Shown in pieces: positions 9,107 to 19,986 of a stretch of 58,937 nucleotides of DNA. This DNA is from Candidatus Dadabacteria bacterium (GTDB taxonomy: Bacteria; Desulfobacterota_D; UBA1144; Nemesobacterales; JADFKM01). The translations under genes and the position numbers were made by a program. Below the pieces are notes generated by a model that saw only the letters and a list, made by a program, of their open reading frames with translations, made no database searches and was not told where the DNA came from. Numbering within the stretch: position 1 is the stretch's first letter; every line of letters begins with the position of its first letter. Where the stretch lies: positions 1 through 58,937 of the forward strand of contig JADFKM010000005.1 of NCBI GenBank assembly GCA_022564935.1, in the 5' to 3' direction.

Positions 9107-9472
9107 ATGAAAAGCGTTAAGATCAGTTTTCTAGGCAACGAATATCTCGTAAAGACCGATGCCGAAGAGGACTATGTGAAACAAATCGCCAATTATATGG
9201 AAGAAATCGTCAGAGATACCTCTCCTAACCTGGGAAGTATAAAAATTCCTCTTCCCCTATTTCTCTCCACTCTCAAAATCGCCGACGACCTGTTTAGGTT
9301 GAAGAGTGAGTACGAGGAGTACAAAAGCAGTGCTGAGGAAAAAACAAGAAGATTGGTTGCCATGTTCGATGACGCACTCGGGGAAACTGATCCTACAGAG
9401 ATTGGGTCAGGCGGGGAAACAGAATCCGAAGAAGATCAGAGAAAACCCGGTACGTTTAAAAGCTGGAGTTGA
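9107..9472 (+). CDS. zapA: Cell division protein ZapA
   Basis: MKSVKISFLGNEYLVKTDAEEDYVKQIANYMEE... typical ZapA N-terminus. Confidence 0.82.
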   Translation: MKSVKISFLGNEYLVKTDAEEDYVKQIANYMEEIVRDTSPNLGSIKIPLPLFLSTLKIADDLFRLKSEYEEYKSSAEEKTRRLVAMFDDALGETDPTEIGSGGETESEEDQRKPGTFKSWS

Positions 9473-9476
9473 TGAA

Positions 9477-10094
9477 GTTGCTGTTAGCGGTTCAATTGGT
9501 TTAATCGAAAATCCCGACGTATTAACTCGAAAGGGCGAGATAAGGGCTGTGTTCAGAAAACGGAGAATGCAGCTTTCAGGGGCCCGTCGCTCCGTACTCA
9601 GCGGTTTAGTAGCCGAGAATCTATTTAGCCTCGAGCGTTACAGAGCGGCCCGTACCGTAGCCCTTTATTCCCCAATAGCGGGTGAGGTAAGCACTCTAGA
9701 GATATTCGAGAACTCCGTGCGTTTCGGGAAAGCCGTTTACTTCCCGAGAGTGGAGGGCTCTGAGCTTGAGTTCGGACGTGTATGCGAGATGAGTGAGCTC
9801 GCAGTAGAGAGTTACGGAATCCCCGAGCCCCCCCGTAGCTCCCCATCGATAAGCATAAATGACATAGACCTCGCAATCATACCTTGCGTGGCCTTCGACC
9901 GCTCAGGCGGGAGGCTTGGCTACGGCCATGGGTATTACGACCGTTCGATAGGCGGCGTTGAGCGCAGGAGAAGGGTGGCCTTAGCCTACGGTTTTCAGGT
10001 GGTTGACGCTCTGCCTAATGAGAAGAGCGATGTGGAGATGGGACTTGTGGTGACTGATGAGGGGACGATTTTTTGCGAAGGAGGAAGAACATGA
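9477..10094 (+). CDS. 5-formyltetrahydrofolate cyclo-ligase (start uncertain)
   Basis: RKRRMQLSGARRSVLSG..., PCVAFDRSGGRLGYGHGYYDR signature; same frame as ORF 9306..10094; no ATG directly after zapA. Confidence 0.82.
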   Translation, partial: VAVSGSIGLIENPDVLTRKGEIRAVFRKRRMQLSGARRSVLSGLVAENLFSLERYRAARTVALYSPIAGEVSTLEIFENSVRFGKAVYFPRVEGSELEFGRVCEMSELAVESYGIPEPPRSSPSISINDIDLAIIPCVAFDRSGGRLGYGHGYYDRSIGGVERRRRVALAYGFQVVDALPNEKSDVEMGLVVTDEGTIFCEGGRT

Positions 10095-11647
10095 TTATAT
10101 GGTATGCGTTTACAGGAATAGTTGCAATGGCCATAGGCGCCGGAGCGCATTTTGCTTATAGGGCTTTGATAGAGGGTAGAGACGCTGCCGTGAAGAAGAC
10201 CGAAGGGCAGAAGATTGTGGATGAAGCCAGGGCTGAGGCGGAAAAGATCCGTAAGGAGGGGGAGCTCAAGGCTAAAGAGATCGTGGCTGATAAGAAATCC
10301 GAAATGGATAGAGAGATCAGGGAGAGCCAGAAGGAGTTTGCGAAAATGGAAAAGAGGATTCTCTCCAGGGAAGAGAACCTTGATAAAAAATACGAAGCCT
10401 TGGAGAGACGTGACGCCAATTTCGCAAGGAAAGAACAGGAGGTTCGGGAGCGGGAAGCCCAGATAGAGAGCAAGCAGGCAGAACTCGATGCAGTTGTGGA
10501 AGAGGCGAGGAGAAAGATTGAGTATATAGCGGGAATGAGCAGGGAGGACGCTAAAAACGAGCTTGTTAACATCATAGAAGACGAGGCCAGGGTTGAGGCC
10601 GCCAAGAGACTTAAGCAGATCGAAGACGACCTGAACGACAAGAGCGAAGAGTTGGCCAAGAACATAATCTCCATTGCCATACAGAGGTATGCTGGCGAGT
10701 ACACGAGCGAGAAGACCATAACCGTTGTTAATCTGCCCTCAGACGATATGAAGGGAAGGATTATCGGACGGGAAGGCAGAAACATCCGCTCAATCGAGGC
10801 ACGCACAGGGGTGGACATCATAATTGACGACACTCCGGAGACGGTCGTGCTTTCCTCTCTCAATCCCATCAGGCGTGAGGTGGCCAGAATCTCCCTTGAG
10901 AAGCTGATTGCGGACGGACGCATACACCCGGCTAGGATAGAAGACGTGGTTACAGAGGTCGAGGGGGAAGTGGATAGAGAGATACAGAAGGTAGGCGAGC
11001 GGGCGGTGTTCGATGTCGGCGCCTCAGGTATGCATCCCGACCTCGTTAAGCTCATAGGTAAGCTTAAGTTCAGGACCAGTTACTCCCAGAACATCCTCAA
11101 CCATTCCCTAGAGGTCGCGTTTATCTCCGGGATCATAGCGTCTCAGCTCGGCGTCAACCCCAAGCTGGCTAAAAGGGCGGGGCTGCTCCACGATATAGGC
11201 AAGTCCGTCGACCATGAGGTGGAGGGCTCCCATGTCGATATAGGAGCCAATCTGGTGAGAAAGTATGGCGAAATCCCTGAAATTGTTGAAGCCGTAACTT
11301 CAAACCATAACCCGAACTCGAACTCCATTCTTGCCGTGATTATCCACGCGGCCGACGCAATATCCGCCGCTAGGCCCGGAGCCAGGCTGGAGATGTACGA
11401 GTCGTATGTGCAAAGGATAAATGATATGGAGAACATTGCGGCCAGTTTCAAGGGTGTGGAGAAGTGCTATGCCATACAGGCAGGCAGAGAGGTGCGGGTG
11501 ATAGTGGAGAGCTCTAAGATAAACGACGATGAGGCGGTGCTGCTTTCTATGGAGATTGCCAAGAGAATACAGAGCGAGGTCGCATATCCTGGGCAGGTGA
11601 AGATCACGGTGATCAGGGAAGTGCGCTCAAGCGCCTATGCATCATAA
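10091..11647 (+). CDS. rny: Ribonuclease Y
   Basis: N-terminal TM helix, long coiled coil, KH domain (IIGREGRNIRSIEARTGVDIIIDDTP), HD domain (LLHDIGK). Confidence 0.95.
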   Translation: MIIWYAFTGIVAMAIGAGAHFAYRALIEGRDAAVKKTEGQKIVDEARAEAEKIRKEGELKAKEIVADKKSEMDREIRESQKEFAKMEKRILSREENLDKKYEALERRDANFARKEQEVREREAQIESKQAELDAVVEEARRKIEYIAGMSREDAKNELVNIIEDEARVEAAKRLKQIEDDLNDKSEELAKNIISIAIQRYAGEYTSEKTITVVNLPSDDMKGRIIGREGRNIRSIEARTGVDIIIDDTPETVVLSSLNPIRREVARISLEKLIADGRIHPARIEDVVTEVEGEVDREIQKVGERAVFDVGASGMHPDLVKLIGKLKFRTSYSQNILNHSLEVAFISGIIASQLGVNPKLAKRAGLLHDIGKSVDHEVEGSHVDIGANLVRKYGEIPEIVEAVTSNHNPNSNSILAVIIHAADAISAARPGARLEMYESYVQRINDMENIAASFKGVEKCYAIQAGREVRVIVESSKINDDEAVLLSMEIAKRIQSEVAYPGQVKITVIREVRSSAYAS

Positions 11648-11677
11648 TCTGTGTAGAGAAGTTTGTTGCTGATTACT

Positions 11678-11716
11678 CCCGGGGGGGCGAGATAAAATAT
11701 CCTCCTCCGGGTTTTT
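11678..11716 (+). terminator. Rho-independent terminator after rny
   Basis: CCCGGGGGGGC ... CCTCCTCCGGG GC-rich stem (two G-U pairs) followed by TTTTT. Confidence 0.6.
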
Positions 11717-11745
11717 GGTGTTTTCTTAAAAACTTACAGAGGACA

Positions 11746-12534
11746 ATGCGCATTTTTTTCATCGGGGACATTGTGGGCGCTCCCGGCAGGAGCGCAGTGC
11801 GCGACATCGTGCCTGTATACGCCGAGCGAATGGGGGTGGATTTCGTAATTGCCAACTGCGAAAATTCTGCCTCAGGCAGGGGAGTGACCCCCAAAATTGT
11901 CGAATTCCTCCTCGGGGCCGGAATCGATGTCCTCACCTCCGGCAACCACATCTGGGACAGGCCCGAGATCATTCCCTACATCGACGGCGAGCCGCGCCTT
12001 ATCCGCCCTGCTAATTACCCGGAGGGCGCTCCCGGCAGGGGTGTAGGGGTGTTTATTTCCAGGGGCGGGGTAAAGGTGGCGGTGCTCAACCTGTGCGGCA
12101 AGCTGTTTATGGATTCGTATGAAAACCCATTTGCCGCGGCCGACGGACTGGTGGAAAAAGCTGCCGATAATACGCCTATTGTGATCCTCGATTTTCACGC
12201 AGAGGCCACCTCCGAGAAGCTCTCGATGGGCTGGTACCTCGACGGCAGGGTTAGCGCCGTGCTGGGGACGCACACACACGTGCAGACCGCGGACGATAGG
12301 GTTCTGCCCGGGGGCACGGCATACATCACAGACGTCGGTATGACAGGGAGCATGGACTCTGTTATCGGTATGGACAGGGAAAAGGCCATGGCTAAGTTCC
12401 TCACCCTCATGCCCCAGCGTCTTGAGCCTGCCACGGAAAACGTAGTGTTGCAAGGGGTTTTGATGGACATAGACCCCGAATCGGGAAGGGCGCTTGGTAT
12501 CGAAAGGATGAACTTGAGAGAGGGGGGTATTTAG
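11746..12534 (+). CDS. ymdB: YmdB-family metallophosphoesterase
   Basis: MRIFFIGDIVGAPGRSAVRDIVP, NCENSASGRG, TSGNHIWD, DFHAEATSEK, GTHTHVQTAD. Confidence 0.92.
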   Translation: MRIFFIGDIVGAPGRSAVRDIVPVYAERMGVDFVIANCENSASGRGVTPKIVEFLLGAGIDVLTSGNHIWDRPEIIPYIDGEPRLIRPANYPEGAPGRGVGVFISRGGVKVAVLNLCGKLFMDSYENPFAAADGLVEKAADNTPIVILDFHAEATSEKLSMGWYLDGRVSAVLGTHTHVQTADDRVLPGGTAYITDVGMTGSMDSVIGMDREKAMAKFLTLMPQRLEPATENVVLQGVLMDIDPESGRALGIERMNLREGGI

Positions 12535-12553
12535 GTGGATGTTTGAGGAGGAA

Positions 12554-12805
12554 TTAACCGCGCTGGAGCGCAAACACCTCGACAAACGGGGTGATCCTGA
12601 ATGAACCTGTCACGAAAGGGTCGCTTGCCGTAGCGACCCTTCTCCATTCCTTCTCGGACATGAAGTGCATAAAACCGGGGGTGAAGGCGATGAAATTGGG
12701 GATGTCGCGAATGTGCTCCACCAATACCATCCTGCCTTCGGCGGCTAACACCCTTTTCGGCTCCCCGTTCACTGGCGTCAGCGGATTTCCCCTTATTTGG
12801 TGCAC
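12554..12805 (-). pseudogene. C-terminal remnant of a SAM-dependent methyltransferase
   Basis: KRVLAAEGRMVLVEHIRDIPNFIAFTPGFMHFMSEKEWRRVATAS...VTGSFRITPFVEVFALQRG matches the C-terminal third of class I methyltransferases; a stop lies upstream and no SAM-binding motif I is present. Confidence 0.65.
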
Positions 12806-12850
12806 GGGTTATATTAATACCTTGTTAATACAAGAGGGGGTGAATCGGGA

Positions 12851-13891
12851 ATGGACGAGGTGAGGTTTATAGCGGCGGCCGTTCAGGCGGCGCCTGTGTT
12901 CTTGAATGGGGAAGAGTCGGTGGGCAAGGCGTGCGCTCTGATAGAAGAGGCGGCTGATAGCGGCGCGAGGCTGATAGTGTTTCCCGAAGCGTTTATCCCC
13001 GCTTACCCCTACTGGCCCAAAGACCTGGGCACGGCCTCAGGCAGGAAGCTCGTCCTCGACGCATACACGGAGCTTTTCAAGAACTCCGTTGAAGTCCCAA
13101 GCCCCTCCACCGATAAAATTTCAAAGGCCGCAAAAGACGCCGGAGCATGCGTTGTAATAGGCGTTAACGAGAGGGAAGGGGGCACGTTGTACAACACGAT
13201 GCTCTTTTTCGGAAGCGAAGGGGGGATAATTGGCAGGCACAGGAAGCTCATGTCCATAGACAGTGAGAAGTGCATCTGGGGTATGGGCGGGGCGGAAGAC
13301 CTGACGGTGGTCGACACGGAGCTCGGCAGGCTGGGCGGGTTCTTCTGCTATGAGCACCACATGACCCTTGCGAAATACGCCATGTTCACCAAGGGAGAGC
13401 AGGTTCACGCCGGCCTTTGGGTGGGCCACGGCTTCGTCAAGCCCACGATGGACTTTGCGAGCAGACAGTACGCCTTCGAGGGTCAGGTGTTCGTTATCGC
13501 CGCGTCCCAGTACCTCGATGAAAGCATGATTCCCGACGGCTTCCCCCTCAAGGAGCAAACCGCTTGGGACTACCCCGGCGGCAGTGGCATCATCAGCCCC
13601 CGCGGCGAATACATAGCAGGGCCCCTATATGACAAGGAGGGCATCGTTTATGCGGAGATCGACATGGATATGATCATCCGGGCGAAGGCGGTCATAGACG
13701 GCGTGGGGCACTTCTCACGCCCCGACATACTGAGGCTGGATATGGCTCCCTCAAGCGGCGCAACAGCGTCAGGTGAGCTGGAGGAGATGAGGAAATCGAT
13801 CGATGAGCTGAGGGACGCTCAGGCACGGCTCGAAGCCAAGATCGAGGGGCTGGTTGACAGCCTTTCTGCCGGTAAGAAGTGGGTGAGGTAG
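12851..13891 (+). CDS. Nitrilase/carbon-nitrogen hydrolase family protein
   Basis: Catalytic triad E (VFPEAFIPAYPYWP), K (RHRKLMS), C (GGFFCYEHHMTLAKYAM). Confidence 0.88.
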   Translation: MDEVRFIAAAVQAAPVFLNGEESVGKACALIEEAADSGARLIVFPEAFIPAYPYWPKDLGTASGRKLVLDAYTELFKNSVEVPSPSTDKISKAAKDAGACVVIGVNEREGGTLYNTMLFFGSEGGIIGRHRKLMSIDSEKCIWGMGGAEDLTVVDTELGRLGGFFCYEHHMTLAKYAMFTKGEQVHAGLWVGHGFVKPTMDFASRQYAFEGQVFVIAASQYLDESMIPDGFPLKEQTAWDYPGGSGIISPRGEYIAGPLYDKEGIVYAEIDMDMIIRAKAVIDGVGHFSRPDILRLDMAPSSGATASGELEEMRKSIDELRDAQARLEAKIEGLVDSLSAGKKWVR

Positions 13892-14004
13892 AGAGGCCAT
13901 AAAATAAAAAACGAATACATGTATGAGTATCGGGAGTAGCTGTTCCGTAGGTGGTGAGTTTCTTAAATGAGCTTGTTATAGTTATATGTTAGCATTGAAT
14001 TATA

Positions 14005-16791
14005 TCAACCCCCTTCCAGCTTCTCCTTGATCGCGGCCCTTGCAGCGGCGAGGCGCGCTATGGGCACGCGGTACGGGGAGCAGCTAACGTAGTCGATGCC
14101 CAACCCGTGACAGAACTCGATTGAGGCGGGGTCACCTCCGTGCTCGCCGCAGATGCCCACCTTGAGGTTAGGCCTTGCTTCCTTGCCCTTCTGATAGGCG
14201 TAGCGCATGAAGGCCCCAACGCCCTTTACATCGATCGTCGAGAAGGGGTCTTTTTCCAGCATATCCACCTCTTTGTCTCCGAAAGACACCTTCATTTGCA
14301 TGTACGGTATGATGAACTTTGCGGCGTCGTCGCGCGAGAAGGCAAACACGGCCTGCGTCAGGTCATTCGTGCCGAACGAGAAGAACTCGGCCTCTTTGGC
14401 TATATTGTCCGCCACAAGCACCGCGCGGGGGACTTCAATCATCGTGCCCACGCGGTATCTGATTTTCTTTTTGTACTTTTTGATCACGTCCTTGGCCACT
14501 TCTTCGATTATGTTCTTCTGCGCTTTAAATTCGTTGAGCATTCCCACGAGCGGTACCATGATCTCGGGGATTACCTTTATGCCTTCGGCCGTCGCCTCGC
14601 AGGCGGCTTCCATAATGGCGCGAGTCTGCATGCGCGTTATCTCGGGCATCAGGATGCCGAGCCTGCATCCCCTGAACCCCAGCATCGGGTTGAACTCGTG
14701 AAGTTCCTCAACCCTCTTTAGAACGGTGAGTTTTTCTTTCAGCTTCCTTTTCGAGCCCCCCTTGAGCTTGATCTCCTTTATATCCATCAATAGGTCGGTG
14801 TGCTTGGGCAGGAACTCGTGCAGGGGCGGGTCGAGCAGCCTTATGGTGACGGGGTAGCCGTTCATCTCCCTGAATATGCCCTTGAAGTCCTCTTTTTGCA
14901 TGGGGAGCAGTTTGTCTAGGAACTTGATCCTCTTCTCGGTTGTCTCGGCCATTATCATCCCCTGCATCAACGGGACGCGGTCTTCATGGAAGAACATGTG
15001 CTCCGTGCGGCAGAGCCCAATGCCATGGGCGCCGAATTTCACTGCAATGGCAGATTCGTACGGGGTGTCGGCGTTTGTGCGGATGCCGAGCCTCCTGGCC
15101 CTGTCCGCCCACTTGAGGATGGTGGTGAATACAACGTACTTCTCCGACTTTTCGGGGGGAATTTTGCCTTCGATGACCTGAATGACCTCTGATGAGATCA
15201 CGGGGATGTCTCCCGGGCACACCGTTCCGTCGAACCCGTCGATGGAGATGTAGTCACCTTCTTTTACTTCCAGGCTGCCGACCCTGAACAGCTTCGAGCT
15301 TTCTTTAACCTCGATGTTTTCCACGCCGACGACGCACACCTTGCCCATCTGCCTCCCCACCACGGCGGCGTGGCTGGTGCGTCCTCCCCTGGCGGTGAGT
15401 ATTCCTTCGGATACCGCCATTCCGTGTATGTCGTCGGGGCTCGTTTCCCTTCTAACCAGTATCGCCCTCTCGCCCTTGTCCTTAAATTTGATAGCGGTGT
15501 CGGGGTCGAAGCACACCCGGCCTGCGGCGGCCCCTGGTGAGGCTGGCAGGCCCACTGCGATAACATCGAAGTTCTTTTTTTCCTCCGGGTTGAATATCGG
15601 GAAAAGGAACTGCTCGATGTGCTCGGGCTCGATTCTCATAAGGGCCTCTTCGGTATTAATAACCCTTTCCCTGACCATATCGTATGCTATTTTGGCTGCC
15701 GCAATGCCGGTGCGTTTGCCCGTCCTTGTCTGGAGCAGGTAGAGCCTCCCATCCTCGATGGTGAATTCGAAGTCCTGCATATCGTGGAAGTGCTTTTCGA
15801 GTCTTTTTGCAGTGTTGCAGATCTGTTTGTAAACGTCGGGAAGCTCATACTCCATCGTTTCTATCAGCTTGGGTGTTCTAGTGCCCGCGACAACGTCCTC
15901 TCCCTGGGCGTTAATCAGGTACTCGGCGTAGAGCTTCTTTTCCCCCGATGACGGGTCTCGTGTGAAGCCCACGCCCGTGGCGCAGTTGCCGCCTTTGTTC
16001 CCGAATACCATCGTCTGCACGTTTACCGCCGTGCCTATGTCGTGGGGGATATTGTACTGCTTCCTGTAGAAGACCGCCCGGGGGTTGTGCCATGATAGTA
16101 ATACCGCCGTTATGGCCATGTAGAGCTGCTTTTTGGGCTCCTGTGGGAAGCTTTTCCCCGTTTGTTTCTTCACCAGCGCTTTGAATCTGTCCACTAATTT
16201 TTTAAGGGCCACCACGTCCAGGTCGATGTCCTGCTTGGCTCCGTATTTCTTTTTCATCGAGTCGATGATGTTTTCGAAGAGGTCCTTATCGACCCTCTCT
16301 ACGACGCTGGCGAACATCTGGATGAACCTCCGGTAAGCGTCCCAGGCAAACCGAGGGTTCCCTGTTTTCTCGGCCAGGCCCTCGACGCTCTTGTCGTTGA
16401 GACCGAGGTTAAGGATGGTGTCCATCATTCCGGGCATCGAAAATTTTGCCCCGGAGCGCACCGAGACCAGTAGCGGGTCGCTCGTGTCGCCCAGCGCTTT
16501 CTTGTTGATTTTCTCAAGGGAGCGGATGTTCTTTTCAATTTCGGCTCTTACGCTCGTTGGGATGTGTTTTCTGCTGTCGTAGAAGAGCCTGCACACCTCG
16601 GTCGAAATGGTGAACCCGTGAGGAACCGGGATGCCGATGTTAGTCATTTCGGCAAGCCCGGCGCCCTTGCCGCCGAGCACATCTTTCATATCCCCTGTGC
16701 CCGCCGCCCTCCCGCCGCCGAAGGGATAAACGTATCGGGCATTGAGCGGTTTCGGCGAGGCTTGTTTTTTCACTGCGGTCTTGGCACTCAT
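14005..16791 (-). CDS. ppdK: Pyruvate, phosphate dikinase
   Basis: GGKGAGLAEMTNIGIPVPHGFTI, TARGGRTSHAAVVGRQMG (catalytic His), CGEHGGDPASIEFCHGLGIDYVSCSPYRVPIARLAAA. Confidence 0.96.
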   Translation of the reverse strand: MSAKTAVKKQASPKPLNARYVYPFGGGRAAGTGDMKDVLGGKGAGLAEMTNIGIPVPHGFTISTEVCRLFYDSRKHIPTSVRAEIEKNIRSLEKINKKALGDTSDPLLVSVRSGAKFSMPGMMDTILNLGLNDKSVEGLAEKTGNPRFAWDAYRRFIQMFASVVERVDKDLFENIIDSMKKKYGAKQDIDLDVVALKKLVDRFKALVKKQTGKSFPQEPKKQLYMAITAVLLSWHNPRAVFYRKQYNIPHDIGTAVNVQTMVFGNKGGNCATGVGFTRDPSSGEKKLYAEYLINAQGEDVVAGTRTPKLIETMEYELPDVYKQICNTAKRLEKHFHDMQDFEFTIEDGRLYLLQTRTGKRTGIAAAKIAYDMVRERVINTEEALMRIEPEHIEQFLFPIFNPEEKKNFDVIAVGLPASPGAAAGRVCFDPDTAIKFKDKGERAILVRRETSPDDIHGMAVSEGILTARGGRTSHAAVVGRQMGKVCVVGVENIEVKESSKLFRVGSLEVKEGDYISIDGFDGTVCPGDIPVISSEVIQVIEGKIPPEKSEKYVVFTTILKWADRARRLGIRTNADTPYESAIAVKFGAHGIGLCRTEHMFFHEDRVPLMQGMIMAETTEKRIKFLDKLLPMQKEDFKGIFREMNGYPVTIRLLDPPLHEFLPKHTDLLMDIKEIKLKGGSKRKLKEKLTVLKRVEELHEFNPMLGFRGCRLGILMPEITRMQTRAIMEAACEATAEGIKVIPEIMVPLVGMLNEFKAQKNIIEEVAKDVIKKYKKKIRYRVGTMIEVPRAVLVADNIAKEAEFFSFGTNDLTQAVFAFSRDDAAKFIIPYMQMKVSFGDKEVDMLEKDPFSTIDVKGVGAFMRYAYQKGKEARPNLKVGICGEHGGDPASIEFCHGLGIDYVSCSPYRVPIARLAAARAAIKEKLEGG

Positions 16792-16811
16792 TTTAAGGCG
16801 TTCTTTTCCCG

Positions 16812-18914
16812 TTAGGTGCTGATTTTAGAGAAATTGGCTACTGTAAAGAACAGCTCCCTTATGCCCCACAGAAGGGCGAGTCGGTTCGTACGCAACACTT
16901 CGTCTTTTTCCATTACCAGTACGTTATCAAAAAAAGCGTCGATGGGCTTTTTCAAACCTTTCATGAGCGAGAGTATTTGAGGGTAGTCTCCGTCATCTGC
17001 AATTTTTTGTACGTCCGCTTTCACTGCGCAGTAGCTCTCATAGAGCGAAAGCTCGGACTGCTCGCTCATCAGCTCTTTGCTTGCCCCTTGGTTTTGTGCG
17101 CCTTCCACAATATTTACCACACGCTTGAAAGCTATGGCGAGGGAATCGAAATCGGGCATGTTCATGAATTCAACAAGGGCTTGTATTTTCCTTTTGGTGT
17201 CAAGGAGGTCGTCGCAGCCGCAAGAGAGCACGGCGTCGACAACATCGGCAGGAAAACCTTCTGCGGTCAAGATATTCCTGTACCTCTCTTTGACGAAATC
17301 GGTTATCAGGTTCAGAGCTTCTTCGGGGCTTGAGAATTTCTTCGCCCTTTTATTGCCCGCTTCTATTTGATGCTGTATCAGCTCCAGGCCGTTTTCGAAT
17401 ATTTCCTTCAAGCTCAGGCGGTACTCCCAGTCGAGAATTATGTTGATAATTCCTATGGCCTGCCGTCTGAGCGCGTAGGGGTCGGAGGCTCCCGTGGGGA
17501 TAAGACCCCGTGTGAAGCAGGCCGATATGTTGTCCGCCTTGTCGCAGATGCTCAGCACCGAGCCCACATCGGTGCTCGGTATTGCACCGTCGCGCGTTCT
17601 GGGCATGTAGTGCTCTTCGATGGCGATGCCCACCGTGTCGTCTTCTCCCGACGCGCGTGCATAGTACTTGCCCATAGTCCCTTCGAGCTCTGGGAATTCG
17701 AACACCATTTGTGTTGCAAGGTCTGCCTTTGCGAGCTCTGCGGCACGAACCAGGTTCCGACGCGATTCCTGCTCGAAGTCGAGCTTCTTGCCGAGCAGTG
17801 AAGCCAGCTTCGCAATGCGCCTGGTTTTATCGTGGTAATTTCCAAGCTCTGAGAGATACACCATTCCCTTGAGAGCCTCTTTCTTTTCCGAAAGGGGTGT
17901 TTTTGTGTCTTCGTCGTAGAAGAATTTTGCGTCGTTAAAGCGGGCCCTTATCACCCTTTCATTTCCTTCTATTACCAGCCTGGGGTCTTTTACTTTCGTA
18001 CCGGAAACGAAAATGAAATTCGGCAAAAGTCTCTCGCCTCCGTCGGCGTAGAGGGGGAAGTACTTCTGGTGGTGCTTCATCACGCTTATGAGGACTTCTT
18101 TCGGCAGGGAAAGGTATTCTTCCTCGAAGCTCCCTACCAAAACGACCGGATATTCTACCAGGTTTGTAACGGTCTCTAAGAGCTCTTCGTCCTCTTCCAA
18201 ATGCCCGCCCACCTCCGCCGCCAGTTTTTGCGTTTGTTTCCTGATAAGGGATTTTCTCTTGTCCTGGTCAAGAACCACAAACCTGCTCTCAAGGCCGCTC
18301 GTATAGTCGTCCCATCCCGAGACCCGAAACTGCCGGGGGCTTAAGAACCTGTGCCCGTAGGAAAGCTTGGCTGTTTTGATGTCTCCGATGGAGAACGGAA
18401 CTGTTTTACCTCCGAACAGGGCCAGAAGCCACCGGATGGGCCTTACGAAATCGATCTCCACCACTCCCCAGCGCATCGATTTCCTAAACGGGATACTCAA
18501 GATCACGCCGGGTAGGATGCTTTCAAGGAGCTTTACGGTCTTTTCTCCCTTTACCCTCTTTCTTGCGCCTGCGAACTCGCCCTTATCGTTTTTCAGGAGA
18601 ACAAGCTCCCCGGGGCTAACGCCCTGCGATTTGGCAAACCCTATGGCGGCCTTAGTGGGGTTTCCCTCCCGGTCGTACGCAATCCTTTTTGGAGGGCCCA
18701 GGCTCTCGACGGTTTTGTCGGGCTGCTTGTCCAGGACGCCGGTTATGTGCAGAGTGAGCCGCCTTGGGGTGCCGAAGGAGCGCGCCTCTTTGAAAGCGAT
18801 GTCTTTGGCCCGTAGTTCACGAACGGCTATGTCCTTTAAGTCGGTCAGGGCTTGATTGAGGAAACCGGCCGGGATTTCTTCGGTGCCTATCTCTAGAATC
18901 AGGTCTTGTTCCAT
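16812..18914 (-). CDS. glyS: Glycyl-tRNA synthetase beta subunit
   Basis: [18 protein letters not shown]... typical GlyS; true start likely ATG at 18914, not 19073. Confidence 0.94.
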   Translation of the reverse strand: MEQDLILEIGTEEIPAGFLNQALTDLKDIAVRELRAKDIAFKEARSFGTPRRLTLHITGVLDKQPDKTVESLGPPKRIAYDREGNPTKAAIGFAKSQGVSPGELVLLKNDKGEFAGARKRVKGEKTVKLLESILPGVILSIPFRKSMRWGVVEIDFVRPIRWLLALFGGKTVPFSIGDIKTAKLSYGHRFLSPRQFRVSGWDDYTSGLESRFVVLDQDKRKSLIRKQTQKLAAEVGGHLEEDEELLETVTNLVEYPVVLVGSFEEEYLSLPKEVLISVMKHHQKYFPLYADGGERLLPNFIFVSGTKVKDPRLVIEGNERVIRARFNDAKFFYDEDTKTPLSEKKEALKGMVYLSELGNYHDKTRRIAKLASLLGKKLDFEQESRRNLVRAAELAKADLATQMVFEFPELEGTMGKYYARASGEDDTVGIAIEEHYMPRTRDGAIPSTDVGSVLSICDKADNISACFTRGLIPTGASDPYALRRQAIGIINIILDWEYRLSLKEIFENGLELIQHQIEAGNKRAKKFSSPEEALNLITDFVKERYRNILTAEGFPADVVDAVLSCGCDDLLDTKRKIQALVEFMNMPDFDSLAIAFKRVVNIVEGAQNQGASKELMSEQSELSLYESYCAVKADVQKIADDGDYPQILSLMKGLKKPIDAFFDNVLVMEKDEVLRTNRLALLWGIRELFFTVANFSKIST

Positions 18915-19819
18915 GGGTTGTTCTTCAACAAGGGGTAGCCGAGATCTTCCCTTTCTTCCAAATACGCCTCGGCGCACTGTTTGGCGAGCGCCCGCACCCT
19001 GGCTATGTATGAAGCCCTTTCGGCAACACCTATGGCTCCGCGGGCGTCCAGCAGGTTGAAGGTGTGGGAGCATTTAAGGCAGTAGTCGTACGCCGGAAGG
19101 GGCAGCTTCAATTCGGCGAGCTTCGCGCACTCACCCTCGAACATCTCGAACATGTCTCTTAGCATTTGCACATTGGAATGCTCGAAGTTGTACTTGGAGA
19201 AAGTAAACTCTGTGCGGTGGTGTATCTCTCCGTACGTTACCCCGCTTGTCCACTCGAGCTCAAAGACGTTCTCAACCCCCTGAAGGTACATCGCTATCCT
19301 TTCCGTACCGTACGTTATCTCCCCCGAGACGGGGTTGAGGTCAAATCCACCCGCCTGCTGGAAGTAAGTGAACTGGGTAATCTCCATGCCGTCGAGCCAT
19401 ACCTCCCATCCCATCCCCCAAGCTCCGAGGGTAGGGGAGTCCCAGTCGTCCTCCACAAATCTAATATCGTGAGCAAGCAGGTCGATTCCAAGGGATTTGA
19501 GGCTTTCAAGATAGAGCTCCTGTATGTCGTCGGGCGATGGCTTGAGGAGTACCTGGAACTGGTAGTAGTGCTGCAGCCTGTTGGGGTTTTCTCCGTACCT
19601 CCCGTCGGTTGGGCGTCTCGACGGCTCAACGTAGGCGACGTTCCAGGGCTCTGGGCCGAGGCAGCGAAGGAAGGTGGCGGGGTTGAATGTGCCCGCGCCG
19701 ACCTCGATGTCGTACGGCTGCGCGATCAGACACCCCTGCTGCGCCCAAAAATCCTGCAGGGCCAGTATTAACTCCTGGAATGTAGCGGCCGGTTTCCGAG
19801 CGATTCTTTGTCTGCCCAT
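18899..19819 (-). CDS. glyQ: Glycyl-tRNA synthetase alpha subunit
   Basis: [47 protein letters not shown]; 16-nt overlap with glyS. Confidence 0.95.
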   Translation of the reverse strand: MGRQRIARKPAATFQELILALQDFWAQQGCLIAQPYDIEVGAGTFNPATFLRCLGPEPWNVAYVEPSRRPTDGRYGENPNRLQHYYQFQVLLKPSPDDIQELYLESLKSLGIDLLAHDIRFVEDDWDSPTLGAWGMGWEVWLDGMEITQFTYFQQAGGFDLNPVSGEITYGTERIAMYLQGVENVFELEWTSGVTYGEIHHRTEFTFSKYNFEHSNVQMLRDMFEMFEGECAKLAELKLPLPAYDYCLKCSHTFNLLDARGAIGVAERASYIARVRALAKQCAEAYLEEREDLGYPLLKNNPWNKT

Positions 19820-19986
19820 TGTTTGAAGGTTTACAAATAATACCATTATTTTTTGGAATTCAAATCGTATCCGCTGAGGGTTCGGAACACTGTACGATTG
19901 ATATATACTAAGGTTCCTTAAGCCTGAAAATGAGCCCTTTTATCCACCGTTGAGTGTTGATTTTTAAGGAAGCGGCCGATTTAGGT

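Noticed and set aside
9473-9560. 6S RNA between zapA and the MTHFS gene
   Set aside because: The zapA-ssrS-ygfA arrangement is known in proteobacteria, but here the genes abut with no room for a roughly 180-nt RNA.
10156-11055. 299-aa minus-strand ORF opposite rny
   Set aside because: Ser/Leu-rich shadow ORF antisense to a strongly supported RNase Y gene; arises from codon bias, no domain motif.
12616-12641. Terminator hairpin AAGGGTCGC…GCGACCCTT
   Set aside because: Lies within the methyltransferase remnant reading frame and lacks a T tract; may be a chance coding palindrome.
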